Part shown: piece after piece, positions 53,643 through 61,740 of the stretch
How positions within the stretch are numbered: the first letter of the stretch is position 1
Layout of the letters: each line of letters starts with the position of its first letter
Assembly (NCBI RefSeq): GCF_004363045.1
Contig: NZ_SNYJ01000003.1
Location: 186,001-250,000 of the forward strand
Direction: 5' to 3'
DNA: 64,000 bases
Source of the DNA: Aureibacillus halotolerans
Lineage (GTDB): Bacteria > Bacillota > Bacilli > Bacillales > DSM-28697
The notes under the pieces: generated by a model
Databases searched by the model: none
Told to the model about the DNA's origin: nothing
What the model saw: only the letters and a program-made list of their open reading frames with translations
Program-made: the position numbers and the translations under genes

Positions 53643-54662
53643 TTAAATACTGTTCATAAGTTGAAACACAGGCAGCATGACAGACAGAAATAATAGGAAA
53701 ACAAACAAGCCGAGCATGGCAAATAAAATGGGTTGTGTACGCGCCACAACTGATTTCAACATACGATCCATCTGTTCAAAGCTATTTGCACTTAATTCAT
53801 CCAACTGCTGGTGAAGATCACCTTTTAACTGTCCCATAACGATGACAGCTGCTAGTGACGGATCATAATAAGGTCTTTGAGCGATGACCTCCTCTAGCCG
53901 TTCTCCTGCAGTAAGCTGCTCATAAATTCGCTTGCATTCTTCTTGAAAAAAAGGCGTATTTGACTTTGTTGTGAGAATCGTAAAGGCTTCTCTAGCAGAA
54001 CATCCACTTGCAAACAGGATGGATAATTGGGAGCAAAAATAATATGTCAAATAGTAGCGTAGCCAACGCTTGAAGAGAGGCAAACGTAAATACAAGTTGA
54101 TTTGTTGTACAGGAGTGGCGAAACGCTTCAAAGCCAAATAAGCAATCGCAGAAAAAGCAATCAAACAACCAATGAGTTGAATACCCTGAAACATTAGAGA
54201 CGGCAAGAGCTCGAGGTAAGGGTTCTTCTCTCCTGTCGTCAGCCCTTCAAACAAAGGGAGAATATACATTTGAAGCACGACCAAAAAAGCAATAAAAAAC
54301 AAACCCATAATCAAAGGATAACGAATAATTTGCAGAAGCTGACGCTGATACATTGACCACTTCGTCATCATTAAACCACAATTTTTTAACACGTTAGGAA
54401 ATGTATTTTGAGAGTGAGGCATTTGGAGAAAGCTTTGTACATGGGGGTGAAAATGCATATGTTGCATCACATGCAGGAAGGATGCACCTTGTTCAAACTG
54501 TAGAGAGGCATGCTGAAGTTGTTGATCGTAGCGGTGATCGAAAAATGGCTGCATATGCAAAAGTACGTCTTTCATTCGATAGCCTTTGCTTAACAACTCT
54601 CCTGTTTTTTGTAGAAAAGTTCCTTGATCAGCAAGCGGCCAGCGTTTACGCTTCCATTTCAA
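53643..54662 (-). CDS. comGB: ComGB competence inner-membrane platform protein
   Basis: A GspF/PilC-like platform protein of 339 residues with two GspF domains and three membrane segments (about 160-190, 205-230 and 310-335). Signature parts are LQKTGELLSKGYRMKDVL and LSILFASGCSAREAF. A TTG start at 54662 with GGAGGT 9 bases upstream inside comGA is preferred, so it overlaps comGA by 17 bases. Confidence 0.92.
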   Translation of the reverse strand: MKWKRKRWPLADQGTFLQKTGELLSKGYRMKDVLLHMQPFFDHRYDQQLQHASLQFEQGASFLHVMQHMHFHPHVQSFLQMPHSQNTFPNVLKNCGLMMTKWSMYQRQLLQIIRYPLIMGLFFIAFLVVLQMYILPLFEGLTTGEKNPYLELLPSLMFQGIQLIGCLIAFSAIAYLALKRFATPVQQINLYLRLPLFKRWLRYYLTYYFCSQLSILFASGCSAREAFTILTTKSNTPFFQEECKRIYEQLTAGERLEEVIAQRPYYDPSLAAVIVMGQLKGDLHQQLDELSANSFEQMDRMLKSVVARTQPILFAMLGLFVFLLFLSVMLPVFQLMNSI

Positions 54663-55662
54663 GCATGGTCCACCTCCTGCGTTCCGAGTTGGAAATATAC
54701 CCACACACATACGCTTTAAGAAGCTGTTGATTGATGCCTTTGTAGTGGCGCTCTTCGGTTTTCCAGGTTTTGTTCGGGGCAACATCAAAGATCGCTGCAC
54801 GTGTTCGTTTATTCGCAGGAGAAACCGTAAGCTGCGTAAGTCGCTGGGAAACAACCCCCAGCAAACAATCGTCTAAATCCATTTCGAGCACACCATAGTC
54901 AATCATCCGCCTTCCTACTGAAAAAGCGTTGCTGCCATGAATGGTACTGAGTACGAGATGACCTGTTAATGCTGCCCTTACTGCCATTTTCGCCGTTAGG
55001 GCATCACGGATTTCTCCAATGACGATCACATCAGGATCATGGCGTAAAATGGATCGCAAGCCTTCTGCATAAGAAAATCCAGATCGCTCATTTACTTGGA
55101 GCTGAACAATATGTTCCAATGACATTTCAACAGGGTCCTCAAGCGTAACGATATGTTTGTGTCCAGCATTGGCAATGGTTTGAAGCAATGCATATAACGT
55201 CGTTGACTTCCCCGCACCTGTTGGACCGCTCACTAAAAGCAGACCATGCGGAATTTGGGACATAGCAAAAAGCTGGTCGGTTTGATTTGGAAAAAGAGAT
55301 AATTCACTCAGCTGTAACGTTTGTGATGGAAGCAAGCGAATGACGAGGTGTTCAAGTGGACGCCCAGGAAGGGTAGAAACTCGGAGAGGAAAATGCTCGT
55401 TTTTGAGCTTAAATAGATACGAACCACTTTGCGGAAGGCGTTTTTCGCCGATATCAAGCGACGAAGAGAATTTCAAATGTTGCAGCAACTTCTCATACAG
55501 CAGCATCGGGAGTGTCTCCCTATTTTCTAGTGTTCCGTTCATTCGGTACCGAACAACAACTTGTTCAGATGAATGCTCAGGAAAAAAATGAATATCGGTC
55601 GCCTGAGCGGATAATGCAAATGACAAAAGATCTTGCAACTTGTCTGTCACATTAATGTACAC
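54646..55662 (-). CDS. comGA: ComGA competence traffic ATPase
   Basis: A GspE/PilB-type ATPase of about 338 residues that drives pseudopilus assembly. Walker A is LLVSGPTGAGKSTTLYALL, the Asp box VTLEDPVEMS, Walker B PDVIVIGEIRDALTA, and the His box TGHLVLSTIHGSNAF. First gene of the seven-gene operon. The GTG start is very close to GGAGG, so the exact start is uncertain. In B. subtilis comG needs ComK; I did not find two clean AAAA-N5-TTTT boxes upstream. Confidence 0.96.
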   Translation of the reverse strand: MYINVTDKLQDLLSFALSAQATDIHFFPEHSSEQVVVRYRMNGTLENRETLPMLLYEKLLQHLKFSSSLDIGEKRLPQSGSYLFKLKNEHFPLRVSTLPGRPLEHLVIRLLPSQTLQLSELSLFPNQTDQLFAMSQIPHGLLLVSGPTGAGKSTTLYALLQTIANAGHKHIVTLEDPVEMSLEHIVQLQVNERSGFSYAEGLRSILRHDPDVIVIGEIRDALTAKMAVRAALTGHLVLSTIHGSNAFSVGRRMIDYGVLEMDLDDCLLGVVSQRLTQLTVSPANKRTRAAIFDVAPNKTWKTEERHYKGINQQLLKAYVCGYISNSERRRWTMLEMEA

Positions 55663-55844
55663 ACACCTCCAAATGTTTTTTGGCAGGTCAAAAAAATAAT
55701 CGCTTCGTTACAACGCTAATCACGACAAAAATCGTGACTTTTTCACCTGCTATGTTTTAGCTATTCAGCACAAATATAAAAACTCCTGCTTTTTTTGTAT
55801 ATTTTTTTCATCAAAGTAAATGCTATGTATGTTCACTTGAACTT

Positions 55845-55916
55845 TGGGCTATAGCCAAGTGGTAAGGCAACGGACTTTGACTCCGTCATTCGTTGGTTCG
55901 AATCCAGCTAGCCCAG
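55845..55916 (+). tRNA. tRNA-Gln (anticodon TTG)
   Basis: A 72-base cloverleaf. The acceptor arms are TGGGCTA and TAGCCCA, with discriminator G. The D arm is in AGCCAAGTGGTAAGGC. The anticodon arm is CGGACTTTGACTCCG. The T arm contains GGTTCGAATCC. The 3' CCA is not encoded. A hairpin with a T tail follows. Confidence 0.97.
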
Positions 55917-55928
55917 TTTGATACACAT

Positions 55929-55975
55929 AGCTGACACTTTTTACGTTATAGCGTGAAAGAATGTCAGCTTTTTCA
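55929..55975 (+). terminator. terminator of tRNA-Gln
   Basis: AGCTGACA and TGTCAGCT pair around a long partly paired loop and are followed by TTTTTC. Confidence 0.8.
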
Positions 55976-56017
55976 TGTGTTGCATGACATGTAAAATACA
56001 TCATTCTCCAGCAGCGA

Positions 56018-56407
56018 TTAATTTGCAATGGACAAGCGCTGTTTCTTTTGCGAGATATTTCGTAGTGCTGAAGGATTATAACCAACAACGAGTTTTGTTC
56101 CATCTGTAATAATAGGACGTCTAAGCAGCTTCGGCTCTCTCGTAAGGAGCTCAACCATTTCAGTAAAGGTCAATTCATTCACATCAATTTTTAATTGTTT
56201 GAAAGTTTGGCTTCTTGTCGCCAGGATTTCATCAATGCCTTCCGTCGTTAGTGACAGGATCTGTTTTAATTCAGAGGATGATGGGGTTTCACGAAATAGA
56301 TGACGCTCACCGAAATCAATATCATTTTTTTTCAACCAGGCCTTCGTCTTTCTGCATGATGTGCAACTCGGGTACGTATAAAATGTAATAGCTTTATTTT
56401 CTTCCAT
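56018..56407 (-). CDS. mgsR: Spx/ArsC-family regulator MgsR
   Basis: A 129-residue Spx paralogue that interacts with RNA polymerase and controls a subset of general stress genes. The redox CxxC lies in TYPSCTSCRKTK near the N-terminus. TEGIDEILATRSQTFKQL and KLLRRPIITDG match MgsR (YqgZ) better than Spx. ATG 56407 with GGGAGG upstream; the frame is open for 29 more codons without a ribosome site. It is thiol-regulated in B. subtilis. Confidence 0.92.
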   Translation of the reverse strand: MEENKAITFYTYPSCTSCRKTKAWLKKNDIDFGERHLFRETPSSSELKQILSLTTEGIDEILATRSQTFKQLKIDVNELTFTEMVELLTREPKLLRRPIITDGTKLVVGYNPSALRNISQKKQRLSIAN

Positions 56408-56561
56408 GGATAAACCTCCCTTAAAAGTATGTAGCAATACTTTGTACCCAAAATACCGACCCCCTAAAACCTGTTTTTTTATCTTTTCGTACATTTTTTG
56501 AAATTTTTTCGTAGAAGTGGGCTTTTTACCGGTTTCGTAAAACTTTTGTCAAGTCCTCCCT

Positions 56562-56589
56562 TTGCAAGCGTTTGATTTTATATTATAAT
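56562..56589 (+). promoter_or_regulatory. promoter of yqgY
   Basis: TTGCAA and TATAAT separated by 16 bases, about 55 bases before the yqgY start. Confidence 0.65.
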
Positions 56590-56643
56590 GAGTTGAACTA
56601 ATGTATGAACGTTTTTCAAGGGATCGAGCAAGGAGGAATACAT

Positions 56644-56886
56644 ATGGATCGCATGTACCGCGTATTAGGATTTTGGACAGCAATTATAGCGATAATGGCG
56701 TTTCTTGGTGACTTAAAGCCAATGTCGCTTATGTTTTTTGCCCAAACGGCATTCTTCGTCTTTCTAAGCTATCTTAAATTAAGCGAGAGAATGTACATCT
56801 ACATCTTTGGTGCCTATTTGACGGTTTTCTTTGTAGGTTTTACGTACTACACGACCTTTATTTTTCAGCCAGGCGCTGGTCATTAA
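56644..56886 (+). CDS. yqgY: DUF2626 membrane protein YqgY
   Basis: An 80-residue protein with three hydrophobic helices (about 6-20, 26-45 and 50-72) and start MDRMYRVLGFWTAIIAIMAF, typical of DUF2626. AAGGAGG lies 8 bases before ATG 56644. Single-gene unit with its own promoter and terminator. Function unknown. Confidence 0.88.
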   Translation: MDRMYRVLGFWTAIIAIMAFLGDLKPMSLMFFAQTAFFVFLSYLKLSERMYIYIFGAYLTVFFVGFTYYTTFIFQPGAGH

Positions 56887-56893
56887 ACCGCAA

Positions 56894-56935
56894 TAAAAAT
56901 CCCGTCAACCTTAATAGGATGACGGGATTTTTTTG
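56894..56935 (+). terminator. intrinsic terminator of yqgY
   Basis: AAAAATCCCGTCA and TGACGGGATTTTT with a 13-base loop. Confidence 0.92.
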
Positions 56936-57059
56936 CGTGTTGTCCTTTTTATTGCGTGAACGTTTATGTAATTACCTCCACTTTCGCAGCTTACGTTTGG
57001 CAGACACGCTTTTATATAGCTAGGTAAACCTGCAATTCATTGTTGGGATTGCTTTTTAT

Positions 57060-57225
57060 ACATGCTACCATACGCTCGCTTTCACCCTGAAGGACATAAA
57101 GGTTCACTTGAGCTTCCTAACTCTCTCATACGACAGACCTTACAAATTTTGGTCATCACCACAACTCTGGGTTGACTTAAATACTAGCGGTCATACGCTC
57201 GCTTTCACCCTAAAGGTTTAACGAA
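57060..57225. repeat. two copies of a short repeat (ATACGCTCGCTTTCACCCT)
   Basis: ATACGCTCGCTTTCACCCT followed by AAAGG-like sequence at about 57069 and 57191; the reverse complement of a close variant ends the repeat at 7850-7868. Confidence 0.55.
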
Positions 57226-57234
57226 GTCATTCAT

Positions 57235-57420
57235 CGTTGCGAAATGTACGAATGTTGCTAACATCAATCCCTACTTTGAGGTAGAGCCATAGAATTTGCA
57301 AAAACAGCAAAATCCACCGCTGCACCTATCTTGCCAAGCAGATGATCTTCGGGCACCGGTAACCTAATTCTGCATGAAACAATTCGCTTCATTTTCTTGT
57401 ATACTAAAGCAACACAGCAC
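57235..57420 (-). pseudogene. degraded transposase-like fragment (IS1182-like N-terminus?)
   Basis: The minus strand reads KMKRIVSCRIRLPVPEDHLL, then GKIGAAVDFAVFANS, resembling the first 40 residues of IS1182-type transposases. It then degenerates. It is homologous to the inverted copy at 15350-15540 over nearly 190 bases. No terminal repeats were identified. Confidence 0.4.
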
Positions 57421-57429
57421 AACTCACGT

Positions 57430-57500
57430 TTAGGGTACAAGTGCAACATCGATTCGAAAGGACCTCATCGTGTTTTCTTTGCCTCAAGAGTCTCGCTAGT
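57430..57500 (-). repeat. short repeat module, inverted
   Basis: GGTACAAGTGCAACATCGAT, then AAAGGACCTCATCGTGTTTTC and TTTGCC, the reverse complement of the module at 7785. Confidence 0.65.
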
Positions 57501-57594
57501 GCCCCATCAGGTAACGTAGATCTTATTTTATTCAGGATGAGTTATGGTTCTTGTTTTCGCACAAGTTAACAGCTGGAAAACACTCTCTCTAGGC

Positions 57595-57985
57595 AAACGG
57601 CTATACATCCGCGTTCACTTGCTTCCTTTACCAAACAACATTCGTGTAAAAGGCACCAGGTGATCTAACTTGAAACAGTGCACGTACTCGCCTTATTTGG
57701 TTGCCACACGGCTTTTTACCCTCTATACGAGATCGAGCCACAATAAACATTGTACGCAGAAACAAACATCAGCGTAGGCAACATACGTAGACTCTAGTGG
57801 GATCAGCGCGAGCTGAAGATCCCCTCGAAAAAGCCTGCTTTTTCGAGGAAGCTGAAGCCGTGCCCCACAGAAAGCGAAGTATTTTGACGGAGCGGTCGTC
57901 GTCATTCCCGTGCACCCTAGCGCATCTTCAACTCAAAAAGACCTCGTCGTGTTTTCTTTGCTGTTGGAGTCTCACTAGGTACCGC
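57595..57985 (-). repeat. long structured repeat, copy C
   Basis: Same modules as 17105-17890. Outer arms GGCAACATAC and GTATTTTGAC no longer match fully, but GTGGG/CCCAC and the inner stem CCTCGAAAAAGC/GCTTTTTCGAGG are intact. Ends with the short module. Confidence 0.75.
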
Positions 57986-58010
57986 TTTTGGGTATTGTAA
58001 AAAAAAGATC

Positions 58011-58160
58011 GACCTTGTTGATTCAATTTCGACCATGACCAACTAAGTTAGTTGAAAGGGCACTAGTGACCGCTGGTTTTTAGATGATTACTTTTTGCAC
58101 TTTCTGAATCGCTTGTCCCATAACAGATTTGATTTTTGAATACATTCAATTGCGAGACCG
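58011..58160 (-). repeat. shared block (inverse of 15551-15650) and GGGCACTAGT module
   Basis: GACCTTGTTGATTCAATTTC resembles 17917-17936. From 58045 it is the reverse complement of the block at 15555-15650 with few changes. Confidence 0.7.
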
Positions 58161-58164
58161 AGAC

Positions 58165-58345
58165 AACCTAAACCAATTTATACAGAAACAGACATCAGCG
58201 TAGTCAAAATACGCAGACTCCAGCGGGAACAGCGCGAGCTGAAGATCCCCTCGGAAAGCAAGATTCCGAGGAAGCTGAAGCCGTGCCCGCGGAACGCGAA
58301 GTATTTTGACGGAGCGGTCGTGATTTCTTTGCCGCTGGAGTCTCG
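58165..58345 (-). repeat. long structured repeat, copy D (best preserved palindrome)
   Basis: Stems: GTCAAAATAC (58203-58212) with GTATTTTGAC (58301-58310); GCGGG with CCCGC; CCTCGGAA (58249-58256) with TTCCGAGG (58264-58271). An extra outer pair GACTCCAGCGG (58216-58226) with CCGCTGGAGTC (58332-58342) competes with the second stem. Confidence 0.8.
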
Positions 58346-58385
58346 TTAGTCGCTGCATTTAACGATGCACTCCTTTATTATGAAC

Positions 58386-59000
58386 TCAAAGAAACGGATT
58401 TGATTGTCTTTCAGCTCCGATTGTCGTTTCTGGACCATGACCAGGAGCTACAGCTGTCTCATCAGGGAGAGAGAGCAGCTTCTCCTGAATGCTCTTCAAC
58501 AATTGCGATGTGTTTCCACCGTAGAGATCAGTTCGCCCAATACTACGTTCAAAAAGAGTATCACCAGCGAAGACCACAGCTTCTTCCTCCCAGTAAAACG
58601 AGCAACTCCCAGGTGAGTGTCCCGGCGTTTCAATGACGCGTAAATGAAAAGGTCCAATCGAGAGGTTGCCTTCTGTAAGAGGGTGTAAATCACTTTGTGA
58701 ATTCACCGTAATGGCTTCAGGAAAATATTTAGCTGACCCATTTTTCTTACCATCCACAAGCCAGTCGTGTTCAAATTCGTGCAAATACACTGGCACTTTG
58801 TAATGAGATAAAACGGCATCCAATGCGCCAATATGATCCCAATGCGCATGAGTTAACAACACAGCATCAAGCTGGTCTCCCACCAATGAGATAATTTTTT
58901 TTATATTGTCCCCTGGATCAATGAGAAGAACATGCTCGTTCTTTTTCAGGATATATGCGTTTGTTTGAATGGTACCTAACGGTTGCTGTCTATAAGCCAT
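58386..59000 (-). CDS. yqgX: metallo-beta-lactamase fold hydrolase YqgX
   Basis: A 204-residue glyoxalase-II-like hydrolase. The zinc motif is LLTHAHWDHIGALD; other metal positions are in ETPGHSPGSCSFY, VFAGDTLF and APGHGPETTIG. YqgX-type proteins resemble hydroxyacylglutathione hydrolases; in a bacillithiol organism the natural thioester is uncertain. GAGGGGA precedes the ATG. Confidence 0.9.
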   Translation of the reverse strand: MAYRQQPLGTIQTNAYILKKNEHVLLIDPGDNIKKIISLVGDQLDAVLLTHAHWDHIGALDAVLSHYKVPVYLHEFEHDWLVDGKKNGSAKYFPEAITVNSQSDLHPLTEGNLSIGPFHLRVIETPGHSPGSCSFYWEEEAVVFAGDTLFERSIGRTDLYGGNTSQLLKSIQEKLLSLPDETAVAPGHGPETTIGAERQSNPFL

Positions 59001-59057
59001 TTAATTCCCCTCTTTTCTACTATCATGACAAAAGCTTCAAATTCTTACGATCAACAA

Positions 59058-59086
59058 TCGACATTCTAAAAGATACATCGTATAAT
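59058..59086 (+). promoter_or_regulatory. promoter of yqgW
   Basis: TCGACA and TATAAT with a 17-base spacer; transcription would begin near 59093, about 95 bases before the start codon. Confidence 0.65.
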
Positions 59087-59100
59087 AAACAATAGCAAAG

Positions 59101-59149
59101 GGCACGCTTACATTCAAATGAGTGTATGCCTTGAGGCAAGAAGCGTGTC
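59101..59149 (+). ncRNA. predicted three-way-junction structure in the yqgW 5' UTR
   Basis: P1 is GGCACGCTT (59101-59109) with AAGCGTGTC (59141-59149). P2 is ACATTC/GAGTGT with a 4-base loop. P3 is GCCT/AGGC. The element begins about 8 bases after the predicted start of transcription. It matches no riboswitch class I know. Confidence 0.45.
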
Positions 59150-59188
59150 TCTTACATATTGAACGCTCGATGTAAGGAGGGACATACG

Positions 59189-59368
59189 ATGGGTATTATT
59201 ATTATTTTTGGGATCGTTACGATTCTAGGCATATTTGGTTTCATTCGCGAATTTTCAAGGAAAAACTTCGTTGCCGTCGCTTTCTCTGCCGCTACAGTTG
59301 CGGTTTTTGGATGGTTTACAGTGAACACACTAATCAGCCTCATTACAAACGGACCGACTTCATATTAA
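59189..59368 (+). CDS. yqgW: DUF2759 membrane protein YqgW
   Basis: A 59-residue protein with two membrane helices (GIIIIFGIVTILGIFGF and AVAFSAATVAVFGWFTV) and the conserved-looking FGWFTVNTLI segment. AAGGAGG lies 6 bases before ATG 59189. It resembles B. subtilis YqgW by position and topology. Function unknown. Confidence 0.78.
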   Translation: MGIIIIFGIVTILGIFGFIREFSRKNFVAVAFSAATVAVFGWFTVNTLISLITNGPTSY

Positions 59369-59426
59369 TTCTAGAAGTCCTCTTTGGTTTTTACAAATCA
59401 AGGGGCAGTATTAAAAGAACAGCCTG

Positions 59427-59460
59427 AAACAACCAATCGTGTAGACGATTGGTTGTTTTT
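59427..59460. terminator. bidirectional terminator between yqgW and thiO
   Basis: AACAACCAATCG and CGATTGGTTGTT form a 12-bp stem, flanked by A and T runs; it serves both convergent genes. Confidence 0.9.
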
Positions 59461-60569
59461 CATTTTCTATTAAATCGACCTGGGTGGAAGGCCACTTCAT
59501 AATCACGAGGCATTGAAATTTTAGTTAATAGCTCACCTATAAGCTTAGCTGTTACTGGCGACAATAAAATCCCGTTTCGATAATGCCCGCAAGCAAATAG
59601 AATTGCGCTACAATCATCTGTATGCCCTAGTAATGGATACCCGTCCATTGTAGCAGGACGGAGACCCGCCCATTGATGAAACGGTACAAGCCCTTCAAGA
59701 GAAGGCATAACTTTCGGAACCCATCGGAGCAGTCGTCCGACCCCTTTTTCTGTGACACTTGTTTCAAAACCTGCAATATCCTCCGTGGCTCCTGCTACAA
59801 TCGTTCCGTCTCCCTTTTGAACTAAATACCCTTGGCTTGAAAAAACGATGTGTGGCAAGGCACCTGGTGCCCCTCTATACGCACAAATCTGACCACGAAT
59901 TGGGTAAACTGGAATCTCTAAACTCAAGGTGTCTTCCCACTCTTTTGCCCACGCACCAGAACAGATGACAAGAACATCGGCCTCATAACATCTGCTCTTC
60001 ACAATAATATCTCCGTTGTTAGCCGCCGTCGGTGTCACCTTCCTATGTTCGAAGCATTCTACACCAGTTGCTAAGCACGCCCTATGCAAAGATTTCACAT
60101 AATCCGGAGCATAAATGTGAGCTTCCTCTGGACGATAGACAGCGCCAAGGACAGACGAGCTTAAGGCAGGCACACGTTCCGCCAAACTTCTGCCGTCCCA
60201 CAGCTCCGAATCCACCTGAAATTTTTTCTGCCATGCCATCGTTGTTTTAGCTGCTAAAACATCCGCTTCGTGGAAAAAAGCATGTAAACTGCCACTTTCC
60301 ATATATTCAAAATCCATGCCGCCTGCATCTACAACTCGCTTTTTCCATTGGGGAAATAACTTTAAGCTTTCCTGACAAAGAACAAAAAAGGCATCTGGAT
60401 CCTCTTCAACCTCTGAATAAGGCGCAAGCATGCCCGCCGCTGCTCCTGAAGCTTGTCCACCAAAGTTTGATTGATCAAAAACGCGCACATCCCACCCTTT
60501 GCTTCTTGCCTCAAAAGCGACAGATAATCCAATAACGCCGCCGCCTACTATATTGACTGTTTGGCGCAA
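59460..60569 (-). CDS. thiO: glycine oxidase ThiO
   Basis: FAD enzyme of 369 residues oxidising glycine to the imine used for the thiazole ring. The FAD-binding start is VNIVGGGVIGLSVAFEARSK. GGQASGAAAGMLAPYSE and the C-terminal LFACGHYRNGILLSP are typical. A TTG start at 60569 with GGGAG 8 bases upstream gives the B. subtilis length; the GTG at 60578 is too close to that site. It follows thiG after 187 bases, so it may be partly separate from thiESG. Confidence 0.93.
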   Translation of the reverse strand: MRQTVNIVGGGVIGLSVAFEARSKGWDVRVFDQSNFGGQASGAAAGMLAPYSEVEEDPDAFFVLCQESLKLFPQWKKRVVDAGGMDFEYMESGSLHAFFHEADVLAAKTTMAWQKKFQVDSELWDGRSLAERVPALSSSVLGAVYRPEEAHIYAPDYVKSLHRACLATGVECFEHRKVTPTAANNGDIIVKSRCYEADVLVICSGAWAKEWEDTLSLEIPVYPIRGQICAYRGAPGALPHIVFSSQGYLVQKGDGTIVAGATEDIAGFETSVTEKGVGRLLRWVPKVMPSLEGLVPFHQWAGLRPATMDGYPLLGHTDDCSAILFACGHYRNGILLSPVTAKLIGELLTKISMPRDYEVAFHPGRFNRK

Positions 60570-60756
60570 AATGCTCACTCCCTATACGCTTTGCTGCGAT
60601 GATGCGATTGCGCTCTTTTTCTTGTCGGTGGTTTCATGTGAATTGGTTCAGGAAACTTTCTATATGTTTAATCCCTTTTCCAATGCTCCATACGATTACT
60701 TTACTCGCTTTCTGAAGCCTTTCCCATGCTAAATACAGCATTTTTCGAACACATGC

Positions 60757-61533
60757 TTAGTGTACTTTTCCTAAAGTAGGACTGCTTTCCGTCGCGTACA
60801 TTCTTTCCTGAATTCGACCCGCTTTTTTAGCAAGCAATCCTGCCTCAACTGCATATCTCATTGCGGTGGCCATCCGGACAGGATCCTTGGCTTTCGCAAT
60901 GGCTGTATTTATTAATACAGCTTGGGCTCCTAGCTCCATCGCTTTCGTGGCGTCACTTGCCGTGCCAATGCCTGCATCAACAATGACCGGTACAGTCAAC
61001 GATGTACAGATACGCTCGATATTGTATGGATTCAATATACCGAGGCCAGTTCCAATCGGTGACCCACCAGGCATGACTGCCGCTGCTCCAGCTTCTTCAA
61101 GTCTTTTTGCTAACACTGGATCGTCCGATGTGTACGGAAAAACAGTAAAGCCTTCCGACGCGAGCTGTTCCGTTGCCTTCAGTGTCTCAATGGGGTCAGG
61201 CAGTAATGTCTCATCCTGGACACTAATTTCAACTTTAATCCAGTTACTTAGCCCACTAGCACGTGCCAAGCGTGCGATACGGATAGCTTCATTTGCATTG
61301 GTCGCGCCAGAAGTGTTCGGTAAATAGTGAAGCGTACGATCGCCAAGATGCTGTAAGATGGCATCTTCCTCAGGAGCTTCTGTATTCACCCTCCGAACAG
61401 CAAACGTCAGCACTTCCGATCCGGAGGCAGCGATGACTTCATTTTGAATAAAAGGATTTGGAAACCTCCCCGTTCCTAAAAAAATACGTGACGTTAGCGT
61501 ATGCTCACCTATTTTCCATGAGTCATGTTTCAT
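60757..61533 (-). CDS. thiG: thiazole synthase ThiG
   Basis: A 258-residue TIM barrel that joins DXP, dehydroglycine and ThiS-thiocarboxylate into thiazole phosphate. The Schiff-base Lys is in NWIKVEI; other signatures are LPNTSGATNANEAIRIARLA, AAAVMPGGSPIGTG and VDAGIGTASDA. ATG 61533 has GGAGGGGGG upstream overlapping the thiS end. DXP comes from Dxs, also encoded in this window. Confidence 0.96.
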   Translation of the reverse strand: MKHDSWKIGEHTLTSRIFLGTGRFPNPFIQNEVIAASGSEVLTFAVRRVNTEAPEEDAILQHLGDRTLHYLPNTSGATNANEAIRIARLARASGLSNWIKVEISVQDETLLPDPIETLKATEQLASEGFTVFPYTSDDPVLAKRLEEAGAAAVMPGGSPIGTGLGILNPYNIERICTSLTVPVIVDAGIGTASDATKAMELGAQAVLINTAIAKAKDPVRMATAMRYAVEAGLLAKKAGRIQERMYATESSPTLGKVH

Positions 61534-61537
61534 CTCT

Positions 61538-61735
61538 TTACCCCCCTCCAACAAATTGAACAATTTCAATGTTCATGTTGTCCTTTAGTGTAATTTCATT
61601 TCGTGATTCTTCACTGATAATCTCGCCATCGACCTCTGTTATAACTAATCCTGGAGTCATATTGTAAGTGGAAAGAAGCTCTGCCAAAGTTCCTTGAGTC
61701 ACCTCTGTTGTTTTTCCATTTAAGACAATCGTCAT
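61538..61735 (-). CDS. thiS: sulfur carrier ThiS
   Basis: A 65-residue ubiquitin-fold carrier ending in VGGG; the terminal glycine would be thiocarboxylated. Start MTIVLNGKTTEVTQG. Four bases upstream of thiG. The adenylating partner ThiF is not encoded in the cluster. Confidence 0.94.
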   Translation of the reverse strand: MTIVLNGKTTEVTQGTLAELLSTYNMTPGLVITEVDGEIISEESRNEITLKDNMNIEIVQFVGGG

Positions 61736-61740
61736 GCCCT

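Noticed and set aside
55690-55800. Possible ComK boxes upstream of comGA
   Set aside because: A-rich and T-rich runs are present, but the spacing is 7 rather than 5 bases and no proper pair of boxes was found.
60634-60741. 35-codon minus-strand frame between thiG and thiO (MLYLAWERLQKAS...)
   Set aside because: No ribosome site before its ATG and no recognised relatives; its length is expected by chance.
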